Origin: Tahibacter sp042701255
Lineage (GTDB): Bacteria > Pseudomonadota > Gammaproteobacteria > Xanthomonadales > Rhodanobacteraceae
DNA length: 64,000 nt
Direction of reading: 5' to 3'
Assembly: GCF_042701255.1 (NCBI RefSeq)
Contig: NZ_CP170554.1
Span: 4,898,001 to 4,962,000 of the forward strand
Shown here: piece after piece, positions 19,417 to 26,580 of the stretch
Layout: the number at the start of each line of letters is the position of its first letter
How positions within the stretch are numbered: position 1 is the stretch's first letter
Notes under the pieces: generated by a model
Seen by the model: the letters and a program-made list of their open reading frames with translations, nothing else
Told to the model about the DNA's origin: nothing
Databases searched by the model: none
Position numbers and translations under genes: made by a program

Positions 19417-20178
19417 TTACGGAATCGGCGCGGGCACCGGCGCTTCGAATCCATTCTGGAACAGCGGGACCTCCGGCAAGCCTTCGCCGCTGAACGACAG
19501 ACAGAACGAGCCAGCGGTCGCCAGGATACCGAGGTCCATCGACGTGTGTCCGACCGCAGTGGGCACGAAGATGTAGGTGAGCGTGCAGTTGCCACCGTAG
19601 GCACCGAGCACGAAGGGCGGCTGAGGGCAGGTGCCACCCGTGCGCACGAACGGGTTCACCGACGGCAGCGGCCCGGCTTGCTGAACGTACAACGGAACGG
19701 GCCGCGGGTTGGCCAGGCTGGCTGTCACTTCATTGCTGCTCGAGCCTACCGGCACCGAAGAGAAATAAAGTTGCGACGGCGTGAACTCCAGGAACCCCTG
19801 CGCGCCCTCGCCAGCCAGTCCGAAATCGAAGGTGCTTCCCCCGGTGACCGTGACGACGATGGTCTGATAGAGCGGTCCGACGCTGGTGGGCCTGAATGTG
19901 TGCTCGATCGTGCAACTGGCGTTCGCGGCAAGGGTGAAGGGCGCCGCGCCGCAGGTTCCGCCGGCGCGTGCATAGTTCCCGGCAGCCGCCGATACCGCGG
20001 TGATGGTCAACGTCTGGTTTCCGGTGTTCGTGAGCGTCGTCGCCTTCGGCTCGCTGGTGTAGTAGACGGCCTGGTATCCGAAATCGAGTTGAAGCGGCGA
20101 CCGGACGAGATCGGCTCTGGCGCTGACGCCTGCGCTCAGCAACAGCATTCCCAGCACCAAACGGACGGCGCAATGCAT
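19417..20178 (-). CDS. Secreted choice-of-anchor D (HYDIN-like) protein
   Basis: 253 residues. GAGGA about 9 nt before ATG 20178 and the signal peptide (LVLGMLLLSAGVSARA) define the start. Two Ig-like ASPM/SPD-2/HYDIN repeats follow: LQLDFGYQAVYYTSEPKATT...CTIEHTFRPTSVG and SQLYFSSVPVGSSSNEVTAS...CTLTYIFVPTAVG, each with a cysteine pair likely to form a disulfide. The C terminus LPEVPLFQNGFEAPVPAPIP again carries the GFE-type motif. Probably a small exported adhesion or scaffold protein. Confidence 0.85.
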   Translation of the reverse strand: MHCAVRLVLGMLLLSAGVSARADLVRSPLQLDFGYQAVYYTSEPKATTLTNTGNQTLTITAVSAAAGNYARAGGTCGAAPFTLAANASCTIEHTFRPTSVGPLYQTIVVTVTGGSTFDFGLAGEGAQGFLEFTPSQLYFSSVPVGSSSNEVTASLANPRPVPLYVQQAGPLPSVNPFVRTGGTCPQPPFVLGAYGGNCTLTYIFVPTAVGHTSMDLGILATAGSFCLSFSGEGLPEVPLFQNGFEAPVPAPIP

Positions 20179-20337
20179 ACGGAATTTCCTCGGACGTGAC
20201 AGGGAGGCGACACGCGCTCGTAGCGGCGTAGTGATTTTGTCATGTCCGGATTGCCGGATGCGGGCGAGCCGGCGTCGATCGTTCGCCAACGGCCAGGTCA
20301 GCACATCACCACCCGGCCGGTACATGCCACGAATCGC

Positions 20338-20700
20338 TCACTGCACGTCGAAACGCATCAGCTCGACCGGCGTCGTTCCCGGCGGACCGAAATAGACGTG
20401 GTCGAGGCGAAGACCGTCGTCGTGCCGAAGGTGGAGAACAATTGGTACGAGAGCAGCACCGACTGCGTCGGGCCGCCGCCGGGCAAGGGATCGGTGGGCA
20501 CCGAGCCGCTGTACTGCACGTAGCTGCCCTGGACACCGGGCACCGTCGCGCCGGGTCCGCGTAAGTCGACCGGGTCAGGCCGGAGCCGCAGTTCGGCAAC
20601 GCGAGGAAATCGACGCTGAGTCCCTGCGTGAACGCGCCGGTGCTGCTGACCTGACGCAGGCGTCCGCCGAACACCCAAGGGCAGCCGGAATCCAGGACAT
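20338..20700 (-). pseudogene. Decayed secreted-protein gene, C-terminal remnant
   Basis: Three reading-frame pieces on the minus strand join into one protein-like C terminus: GAFTQGLSVDFLALPNCGSG, then GATVPGVQGSYVQYSGSVPT with VLLSYQLFSTFGT, then LRLDHVYFGPPGTTPVELMR ending at TGA (20338-20340). At least two frameshifts separate them (near 20570 and near 20415). The N-terminal part is missing: homology-like sequence stops near 20700, where a dispersed repeat begins. It was probably truncated by rearrangement at that repeat. The family is unknown. Confidence 0.6.
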
Positions 20701-20754
20701 CCAAGATTCGTTTTCTGCGCGGAGAGAAATCCAGAACACAGCGCGGGAAATCCG

Positions 20755-20815
20755 GCGGAAATCCACGACACCCACGATTCGGAATTTTCCGATGACTTTC
20801 TGGGAATTCCCGCAT
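20755..20815 (-). repeat. Dispersed ~58-bp intergenic repeat, copy 1
   Basis: Shares about 55 bp at high identity with 21648-21706. Its core reads CACCCACGATTCGG then AATTTTCCGATG. A partial third copy lies at 20690-20716. It marks the breakpoints of the decayed gene and of the small-gene duplication. Confidence 0.65.
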
Positions 20816-20840
20816 ACACACTGAAGAACTCGTCCGATGA

Positions 20841-20879
20841 TTCCCGGGTCGGCTGCCGAACAGGCAACCGACCCGGGAA
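20841..20879 (-). terminator. Long hairpin after 92-aa gene
   Basis: A 12-bp perfect outer stem (20841-20852 with 20868-20879) plus an inner 4-bp TGCC/GGCA stem, 13 nt after the stop of the 92-aa gene. The equivalent hairpin of the other copy keeps pairing through compensatory changes. No T tract. Confidence 0.65.
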
Positions 20880-20891
20880 CTGCCGACAGAT

Positions 20892-21170
20892 TCAAACCAG
20901 CTGACGCGCCGTCGCCTCCATCAACTCCTTCGCATCCCGCGACAGAATCGCGATCGCCTCCATCACCCGCACATGCGAGCGCCGGTTGTGGTCGTCAACC
21001 TGCATGGTCAGCAGCGCGTCGCTGAGCGAGCTGACCGCCGAGAGCCGGACCATGGCTTCGTCGTGCAACGCGCGCTTCTGCTCGGGCGTGTCTACGGCAT
21101 AGGCGAACAGAACGGCCGGCGCTTCGGCGGCGTCGCCGGCCAGCGGATGGAACGAGCCTGTGGGTTTCAT
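20892..21170 (-). CDS. Small conserved hypothetical protein, copy A (92 aa)
   Basis: 92 residues starting MKPTGSF, with GAGGAG about 9 nt upstream. It is mainly alpha-helical, with no signal peptide or membrane segment: VLFAYAVDTPEQKRALHDEA, then a long helix SSLSDALLTMQVDD and VRVMEAIAILSRDAKELMEA. Of the first 89 residues 83 match copy B (21788-22057). It differs from copy B at the C terminus by extending three residues (QLV). The layout recalls the small DUF3077/DUF6124-type proteins of pseudomonads, but this is an impression only. Homology with copy B stops about 45 bp upstream of the start, so it lacks the structured leader. Function unknown. Confidence 0.75.
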   Translation of the reverse strand: MKPTGSFHPLAGDAAEAPAVLFAYAVDTPEQKRALHDEAMVRLSAVSSLSDALLTMQVDDHNRRSHVRVMEAIAILSRDAKELMEATARQLV

Positions 21171-21290
21171 GGTTGGCGCTCCTCGGCGAGTGCGTCGGAC
21201 GACTGTGCGAGGCAACGCGACCCGATGACCGATCCACAGAGGTGAGAAGATTTGCGCTGTCGCGGCACGGCAACAATCAGCGAGGCAACC

Positions 21291-21515
21291 ATGATCGAAA
21301 AACCGAAGATCCACCGATTCAGGCGCAGGCTCGAAGTCGACGGCACAGTGGCCTTTGCTGCCGTGCTCCTTCCGGAAGGCGGGAAGTACACGCTGGACTA
21401 TGTCGACTTGTCGAAACCCGGGCAGCCAACAGGGCGCCTCCATCCGCGCGCGCACTCCCATGAAACACTCGATGGGATCGATGACGAATTGCGGAAGCTG
21501 ATTCGAGACGCGTAG
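21291..21515 (+). CDS. Small hypothetical protein (74 aa)
   Basis: 74 residues with GAGG 7 nt before ATG 21291. The sequence alternates strands and charged residues (KIHRFRRRLEVDGTVAFAAV, YTLDYVDLSKPGQPTGRL) and ends in a helix (ETLDGIDDELRKLIRD). It has no signal peptide. It sits between the two copies of the duplicated gene, divergent from copy A with 120 bp between starts. Base composition and codon use fit coding, but I know no family. Confidence 0.55.
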   Translation: MIEKPKIHRFRRRLEVDGTVAFAAVLLPEGGKYTLDYVDLSKPGQPTGRLHPRAHSHETLDGIDDELRKLIRDA

Positions 21516-21647
21516 CTCTCGAAGTCCCCGTGAAACGAACGGGCGCAATTTCGCGCCCGTTGGTCGTCCACGAATTTCCAGCGCGCAAGATGCGCTGTCG
21601 ATCCTAAACCGATGATCCGAAAGCAACGTGAGATGACGTAAGACAGG

Positions 21648-21706
21648 AAATCCAGGACACCCACGATTCGGAATTTTCCGATGGTTTTCTGGGAGTTCCC
21701 GCATCA
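21648..21706 (-). repeat. Dispersed ~58-bp intergenic repeat, copy 2
   Basis: Near-identical to 20755-20815. It forms the 3' edge of the duplicated unit in copy B just as copy 1 does for copy A. Confidence 0.65.
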
Positions 21707-21727
21707 GCACCGAAGAACTCTTCTGGT

Positions 21728-21767
21728 GTTCCGGGGCGGCTGCCGAATCGGCAGCCGCCCCGGGAAC
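21728..21767 (-). terminator. Long hairpin after 89-aa gene
   Basis: An 18-bp stem with one bulged G (21728-21745 with 21749-21767) and a 3-nt loop, about 20 nt after the stop of the 89-aa gene. TCGG/CCGA in copy A is GCGG/CCGC here, so the structure rather than the sequence is kept. Confidence 0.7.
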
Positions 21768-21787
21768 TGTCGACAGATTCAACGCAG

Positions 21788-22057
21788 CTAGCGTGCCATC
21801 GCTTCCATCAACCCCTTTGCATCCCGCGACAGAATCGCGATCGCCTCCATCACCCGCACATGCGATCGCCGGTCGTGATCGTCGACCTGCATAGTCAGCA
21901 GTGCATCGCTGAGCGAGCTGACCGCCGCGAGCCGGACCATGGCTTCGTCGTGCAGTGCACGCTTCTGCTCCGGCGTATCGACGGCATAGGCAAACAGAAC
22001 GGCCGGCGCTTCGGCATTGTCGCCGGCCAGCGGATAGAACGAGCCTGTGGGTTTCAT
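21788..22057 (-). CDS. Small conserved hypothetical protein, copy B (89 aa)
   Basis: 89 residues, 83 of them identical to copy A. The start ATG (22057) overlaps the stop of a 28-codon leader ORF as ATGA, and GAGGAG lies 9 nt upstream inside that ORF, so translation is probably coupled to it. The predicted all-helical protein has no membrane segment or catalytic motif. Its position, downstream of a structured RNA and a short coupling ORF, corresponds to that of ant in the c4-icd-ant operon of phage P1, but the protein does not resemble an antirepressor. Function unknown; regulation is likely to be at translation through the leader. Confidence 0.78.
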   Translation of the reverse strand: MKPTGSFYPLAGDNAEAPAVLFAYAVDTPEQKRALHDEAMVRLAAVSSLSDALLTMQVDDHDRRSHVRVMEAIAILSRDAKGLMEAMAR

Positions 22058-22140
22058 CGTGTGGCACTCCTCGGCGAGATCGTCGGGCGACGGCAGAGGT
22101 GTACCGGATAGCGGCTGTGCAGCAGACGTGCGAGTGTCAT
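22054..22140 (-). CDS. 28-codon leader ORF (icd-like coupling ORF)
   Basis: Starts ATG 22140 with a strong GAGAGGAG Shine-Dalgarno (complement of 22147-22154) 6 nt upstream. It encodes a basic 28-residue peptide beginning MTLARLLHSRYPVHLC and stops at TGA 22056-22054, overlapping the ATG of the 89-aa gene. In phage P1 the short icd ORF couples translation of ant in the same manner, and the antisense RNA acts on the icd ribosome site. Here region A of the sense/antisense pair ends 7 nt before the Shine-Dalgarno. Confidence 0.55.
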   Translation of the reverse strand: MTLARLLHSRYPVHLCRRPTISPRSATR

Positions 22141-22160
22141 GTCGAGCTCCTCTCAATGGA

Positions 22161-22380
22161 GTCCGCCATCTCGCTGTCAACCGAGGTGGCGAACGGTGCG
22201 CAGGTTGACAGACCGGTAAGAGGACCCGGCGAGCCTTTCGGCTCCCCACGCACCGCCGCCATAAAGCGGCATTCACGTCGCACATTGCATCGGACATGAA
22301 AAAGCGCCGACTCATCGGTGCGGCGCTAGTGCGCCTCTTAGTTCGGGCTGTCAAACCCGGTTGCCGAATGGGCGGCAACG
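22161..22380 (-). ncRNA. Structured C4-like antisense RNA/leader
   Basis: The minus strand can fold into a series of hairpins: 22379-22373/22366-22360 (7 bp), 22327-22321/22309-22303 (7 bp, AGCGCCG/CGGCGCT, followed by T5), GCCGC/GCGGC near 22270-22255, and GAGCC-GAAA-GGCTC near 22243-22230 (GNRA loop). Two complementary pairs follow, ordered B*-A*-B-A: B* 22211-22203 with B 22182-22174 (9/9), and A* 22194-22183 with A 22172-22161 (10/12). This matches how phage P1 c4 antisense RNA carries a', b' segments complementary to a, b sites next to the icd ribosome site on the same transcript. A frame through this region reads like database 'Icd-like' peptides. The assignment to the C4 family is inference; it needs a covariance-model search. 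Confidence 0.55.
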
Positions 22381-22456
22381 CACGCAGTTTCATCAGCGCT
22401 TCCCAGCGCGTCAAGTACAAACTGCTGCAAAAGCTACGGCGCACTTGCGGTACGCA

Positions 22457-22486
22457 AGCATAGCGGGAGATTGTTGGAGTGGACAA
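22457..22486 (-). promoter_or_regulatory. Putative promoter of the C4-like leader
   Basis: Minus-strand TTGTCC (22486-22481) and TATGCT (22462-22457) with an 18-bp spacer, predicting a transcript start near 22450, about 70 nt before the first leader hairpin. Confidence 0.4.
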
Positions 22487-22649
22487 CAACAATATCCACC
22501 TCCCTACCGCAAATTGATGGCGACCGATGGTCTTCAACCTTGCCACCATCGCAAAAGACCTGCGCCACGCACCTCGCGCGCGATCTTCGTCTCACCTCTT
22601 GAGACGATTCCTCGGATGATGGTGGGGATAGTCCGTCCAGGAACCTTCC

Positions 22650-22853
22650 ATGCCTCACCACCGTTCAGTTATCTGCTCGTCGTGTGGAACCTTTCTGCGC
22701 GCTCGCAATTCTGCCTGTGGGCGGTGCGGTGCCTGGACTCGACAAACGAAGAACGGCGCCATCTTGAAAGCGCTGACCGTGCTGACGATCCTGGTCGTCG
22801 GGCTGTATCTGCTCAACTCCATGGATGGATTGCGTGCGGCATTGTCGCCGTAA
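22650..22853 (+). CDS. Small zinc-ribbon membrane protein (67 aa)
   Basis: 67 residues. Two CxxC knuckles (CSSC and CGRC) form a probable zinc ribbon at residues 9-27, followed by one transmembrane helix (LKALTVLTILVVGLYLLNSM). AGGA lies 9 nt before ATG 22650. Zinc-ribbon plus membrane-helix proteins of this size are common and mostly uncharacterised; a membrane-bound protein-binding module is a reasonable guess. It starts the lower-GC accessory block. Confidence 0.6.
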   Translation: MPHHRSVICSSCGTFLRARNSACGRCGAWTRQTKNGAILKALTVLTILVVGLYLLNSMDGLRAALSP

Positions 22854-22909
22854 GGCACGCCTGAGGGCGAAATCGGTGCGCCTCACCCATAGCAGGGAGT
22901 AGAAGGAAA

Positions 22910-23725
22910 ATGTCTGACGACTACCGCGCACAAGCGCTTCAGCATCTGAACGATGCGCGTACCGAAATGGACAGTGGAGAGCCGAGGCGACTGCCCTTTG
23001 CCGCGCTCCGGCTGCGCATGGCGCTCGAAGCTCTGACGTATGAGCGAGCACACGCCTATCGCGAATGGCTGGCGCCGGGGCAATGCGAGGCGTGGCAGCC
23101 CAAGCGAGTCATGGAAACGCTACTGGCGATCGACCCGAACGCGGACAAAGGAGGCACGCTGGCGGTCGGGCTGGAAGAAGTCTCTGGAGAGCCGGCGAAA
23201 GAAATGACTCAGGTCGGTACGGAGTATGTGCTGAGCTTGAGTACGATCAAGCAGCACTACGATGCGCTTGGTTCCTTCCTGCACATGCCGACTATTAAAC
23301 AGCTGCGGCAAGGTGCTGGCCAAGACATGGAGAAGCTGCGTCGCCGCTGCAACGAGGTGGCAGAAGCAGTTCATAAAGTGCTGTCGTCCGGCATTTTCAA
23401 TATGACGACAAGCTTCGCAGTGGATTTTGATTGTGACCGATGCCGGACGCGAAATACTCGCCGGGTCCCTTGGGCGTCATATCGCTTTGAAACATGGTGC
23501 TCGACGTGCAGGGCGCCCTACATTATTGCGGGCACAATGGAGGGCGGCACTGTCACCCCTCAGGCAAAATCGTGGTCATGCTGTACGGAGGGGTGCAAAG
23601 GCCGTGCGCCACTTTGGCCGGATGAAGTGAAGCAGGGAGCTATCTGGCAATGCCCCGAGTGCGGTGCTGGCCATATTCTGAAGCTCGTGTGTCGCCCGGC
23701 TCGCACAGACCCTGTTACGTCATAG
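22910..23725 (+). CDS. Hypothetical protein, helical N domain plus zinc knuckles
   Basis: 271 residues; GAAGGAAA precedes ATG 22910. Residues 1-150 are helical and include LPFAALRLRMALEALTYERA, IKQHYDALGSFLHMPT and LRRRCNEVAEAVHKVL, a pattern seen in HEPN/DUF4145-like proteins, although no clear RxxxxH catalytic motif is visible. The C-terminal 110 residues carry cysteine pairs CDRC, CSTC, CCTEGC and CPEC, so one or two zinc ribbons are expected. Composition is lower in GC than the flanking chromosome. A role in RNA recognition or defence is possible but is inference only. Confidence 0.7.
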   Translation: MSDDYRAQALQHLNDARTEMDSGEPRRLPFAALRLRMALEALTYERAHAYREWLAPGQCEAWQPKRVMETLLAIDPNADKGGTLAVGLEEVSGEPAKEMTQVGTEYVLSLSTIKQHYDALGSFLHMPTIKQLRQGAGQDMEKLRRRCNEVAEAVHKVLSSGIFNMTTSFAVDFDCDRCRTRNTRRVPWASYRFETWCSTCRAPYIIAGTMEGGTVTPQAKSWSCCTEGCKGRAPLWPDEVKQGAIWQCPECGAGHILKLVCRPARTDPVTS

Positions 23726-23922
23726 TTGCGGCATTCCGAAGTCGGTTCATCAGAACCTCAGCGTTGCGGGCAGCAGATGAAGATGGCCTGCGAAGCCAGA
23801 GACAGGCGCTCCTAAGACGGTGTGGCTAACAGCGCGGTGCGATGCCGTAACTACCGGGGGGGTACGAGCTGGATTGAGGTCTTCGCCGTTGACTTGGCTA
23901 ACCAGAAGAGAGGAAAAGTGCG

Positions 23923-24636
23923 ATGACGAGCAAGCAACAGGAATTGTTGGCACAGGCCGATACGCTCGAAGCCCTTCGGGATGCTATCGCAAAACTTGAC
24001 ATTGCGGTGCCACTGCGCACCGAAGGCCGTAAAACGGCACACGTCGAGCGCTATGCCATCGCCCACCTTGTGGCGAGCGCCGCGTTTTCAGATGTGCGCT
24101 TTCCGCTCAAGTTGTTCCATCAGGATAGGCCTGATTTTCTCATTGAGGAGCATGGCGGTCGACGTATCGCCATCGAGCAGGTAGAGGCCATCCCGGAAAA
24201 TGAAGCAAAACGGGCTGCGCTGCGAGAGCTCGAGGAGGACGAGGGCGTGCACTTCATCCAACACGCGGAACCGGGCGAAGAAAAGCGCTCCACCGAACAG
24301 TTACGGCGCGAAATTCGCAACGACGAGGCGGGTGACGGCTGGGTCGGCGACAGCGCGGAGCGCGAATGGGCTGCCGCGATGATACATTTTGCCAGCGTGA
24401 AGTTGAGACTAATCGGTAAGGATGGCTATGACCGAGGCGATGAGACATGGCTTCTCATCTACGACAACTGGCCCGCGCCGGTCATCAAGCCGGAGCTCGC
24501 TGCTCGATATTTCACCCAACACCCGGCGTTAGCGGAAATCTTCAAGGGGTTCGGCCGCATTTTGGTGCTGGACGATCACGGGATCTGGGAATTTAGTGCC
24601 AATGGCGCACGCTACCATCCACATTCGGCGGAGTAG
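23923..24636 (+). CDS. Hypothetical protein, possible PD-(D/E)XK-like fold
   Basis: 237 residues; GAGAGGAAAAG precedes the ATG. The segment RPDFLIEEHGGRRIAIEQVE has the spacing of a PD-(D/E)XK nuclease core (PD, hairpin, E-x-hydrophobic), followed by a helix-rich insert and WLLIYDNWPAPVIKPELAA. The usual lysine is replaced, so activity is uncertain. Not linked by overlap to its neighbours (197 bp upstream gap). Lies in the same lower-GC block. I do not know the family. Confidence 0.65.
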   Translation: MTSKQQELLAQADTLEALRDAIAKLDIAVPLRTEGRKTAHVERYAIAHLVASAAFSDVRFPLKLFHQDRPDFLIEEHGGRRIAIEQVEAIPENEAKRAALRELEEDEGVHFIQHAEPGEEKRSTEQLRREIRNDEAGDGWVGDSAEREWAAAMIHFASVKLRLIGKDGYDRGDETWLLIYDNWPAPVIKPELAARYFTQHPALAEIFKGFGRILVLDDHGIWEFSANGARYHPHSAE

Positions 24637-24699
24637 TTTGTTGCTGAACTCGCCAAGCGATGGCCATTTCTGTATCGGCTAGTCGTCGCCTTGTCATCC

Positions 24700-25029
24700 T
24701 CAAACGGCGAAAGGCATCCATAGCAGGGTGAGGATCGAGGTCAGCCACAGTAGAACCGATGTCGTTTGGGCCCACGAGCGCAGGACAAACATCAGCGCAA
24801 ACGACAATGCTGAACCAGCAGCCATGGTTCCGACAAAAGCCCACCACGCGATGAAAATCATCGACAGCACGAGTGCGGCCAGCGCCGAGGCTCCTCCGAG
24901 GGAGAGCACCAATTCGGAGCGAAAAGCCGAGCCTACCCGCAGTCCCTCGGATTCAGCGAAGTGGACGTAAGTCACGAAAGTCCATCCGCTAGCGAACAAG
25001 ACGATGAGAGCCAACCATAGCGGTGTCAT
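24700..25029 (-). CDS. Small integral membrane protein (109 aa)
   Basis: 109 residues with three or four predicted transmembrane helices: PLWLALIVLFASGWTFVTYV, ALAALVLSMIFIAWWAFVGT, ALSFALMFVL and VLLWLTSILTLLWM. A short hydrophilic loop (residues about 27-40) connects helices one and two. The start at ATG 25029 has AAGGCAG upstream. It lies 45 bp downstream of the DnaJ-type gene on the same strand, so the two may be cotranscribed. No family recognised. Confidence 0.65.
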   Translation of the reverse strand: MTPLWLALIVLFASGWTFVTYVHFAESEGLRVGSAFRSELVLSLGGASALAALVLSMIFIAWWAFVGTMAAGSALSFALMFVLRSWAQTTSVLLWLTSILTLLWMPFAV

Positions 25030-25074
25030 GGTGATGCGCTGCCTTAAATTCCAAGTTCAACGAGGGCGAGTAGG

Positions 25075-26580
25075 CTAAAAGGCATCAGCAGACAACTCGC
25101 GTTCCGACAGGTTGCCGTTTTGCTGTTTGATTAGCGTGATCTCATAGCCCTCAATGCTTTCTGCGGACTCAGTGAAATTGAGATCCGTGTTCAGTTCGGA
25201 ATACCGTGTGCTATCGCCAAATAGCCGTGTCGTCGAATACCAGACATCACCGTAGGCATATCGCACGCGGTAGCGTCCCAGCGGCATGAGTACATCGGCT
25301 TTTTCGCCGCCTCGAATGTATAGGCTGCCCAGATTGCGCCCGGCCGGCGTGATCACCTTGAGGTAGTAGTCATGACCCGGAGGCGTTTGAATGCTCAGAG
25401 GCGCCTGCAGAGGGATTCCCTTCGGCTTCTGGTGCCAACCGGTTCTTGGTACAACACCGGGCGTGGCGGCCGGAGTTCTCATCAAGGGCACTGCCGGCGA
25501 TATTGGCGGAGTATGTGCCGGTGATGTCGGCACCATGGTCGTTTGACTGGGCCTGGGCGGCGGGCCGGTGAAGCGAGGTGCGTTCGAGTTCTGGGGAATC
25601 AGAAAAACCGCACTCAAGATAGCAGTGGCAACCACACCAAACACCACGCAGCCCATCGCTTGAGGTAGGCCAGCGATTGCGGTCCTCGCCGAGGAAGACA
25701 ATCCGAACAAGGGACTGCGGGCCAGGGCTTCAAAGTATCCGGCGGGTTTCTCGTCGTACAGTAGGCGCATGATGCCGTGTACTGACTCGAACAAGGCCGA
25801 TGCCTGCGCCTCATTGTGGAGTTTGAAGGTCTTCGGACCTCCAGCAACATGATCGAATTCGACGATAGAATGCGAGTACCCGCCGTTGACCCGATGATGG
25901 GTCATGTCGAACTTCTTGATGCCGAAAAGCGGCCAGACTTGGACTGCGTGTTTCCCTGCCTCAAAAAAGTGCGTCGGCGTTCGGCCTACCCGGGGGGCGA
26001 TATGCAGCACCTGAAATCGGTAGATCTCGGCCGCTAGGTGAAAGATCACGGTGAAACAGAAGCCCACGGCGGCAATGGCGCCAACGAGTTTCGGCGAATT
26101 CATCTGACTTGCAGATGCCTCGTTGCAGGCCACAAGGATAGCGAACGCACATAGCGCCATAACGAAGACTTTAGCGCCAAGCGAGTAGGTACGTGCCGAT
26201 AGCACCTGGTCGTTCGTGGAAGCGCTGGACAACGCTTCTCGTGCCTTTGCTGGCAGCTCCGACCACAAGGTGACGGTGGTCTGGAGGATCAGATCGGCTG
26301 GCGGAGCCTGCGGTCTCTGCGTTTCGGGCTCGGGGCGGCGGACTCTTGCCTCCTGTTCGGCTATCCAGTCATCGTGCGCCCGGCGCTTGGCAGGGTCGCT
26401 CAGCACCGCATACGCCGCGTTAATGAGCCGCATCGCCTTTTCACAGGCCTCGCGGTTTGCAGGCTCGTTTCTGTCCGGGTGCCATTTCTGGCAGAGGCTG
26501 CGATACGCAGCCTTGATGACATCCGGACCAGCGGTGCGAGCAACCTGAAGGTTGTCGTAGTGCGTAGCTAAACGGCTCAT
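25075..26580 (-). CDS. Membrane-anchored J-domain protein
   Basis: 501 residues. GGGGAG precedes ATG 26580. Residues 1-75 are a J domain (THYDNLQVARTAGPDVIKAA, HPD in WHPDRN), which would stimulate a DnaK-type ATPase. Hydrophobic helices lie near 135-150, 160-185 and 305-325, with a proline/threonine-rich linker at about 330-395. The C-terminal 110 residues (YYLKVITPAGRNLGSLYIRG through GDVWYSTTRLFGDS) form a beta-rich domain I have seen at the ends of other accessory-region proteins, sometimes beside defence genes, without known function. It has neither the G/F region nor the zinc centre of true DnaJ. Probably an adaptor that recruits Hsp70 to a membrane-bound partner. Confidence 0.8.
   Translation of the reverse strand: MSRLATHYDNLQVARTAGPDVIKAAYRSLCQKWHPDRNEPANREACEKAMRLINAAYAVLSDPAKRRAHDDWIAEQEARVRRPEPETQRPQAPPADLILQTTVTLWSELPAKAREALSSASTNDQVLSARTYSLGAKVFVMALCAFAILVACNEASASQMNSPKLVGAIAAVGFCFTVIFHLAAEIYRFQVLHIAPRVGRTPTHFFEAGKHAVQVWPLFGIKKFDMTHHRVNGGYSHSIVEFDHVAGGPKTFKLHNEAQASALFESVHGIMRLLYDEKPAGYFEALARSPLFGLSSSARTAIAGLPQAMGCVVFGVVATAILSAVFLIPQNSNAPRFTGPPPRPSQTTMVPTSPAHTPPISPAVPLMRTPAATPGVVPRTGWHQKPKGIPLQAPLSIQTPPGHDYYLKVITPAGRNLGSLYIRGGEKADVLMPLGRYRVRYAYGDVWYSTTRLFGDSTRYSELNTDLNFTESAESIEGYEITLIKQQNGNLSERELSADAF

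Noticed and set aside
21167..21292. Leader ORF upstream of copy A equivalent to the 28-codon ORF of copy B
   Set aside because: A frame with an ATGA overlap exists, but it has no ribosome site, overlaps a divergent gene start, and the C4-like pairing regions are absent.
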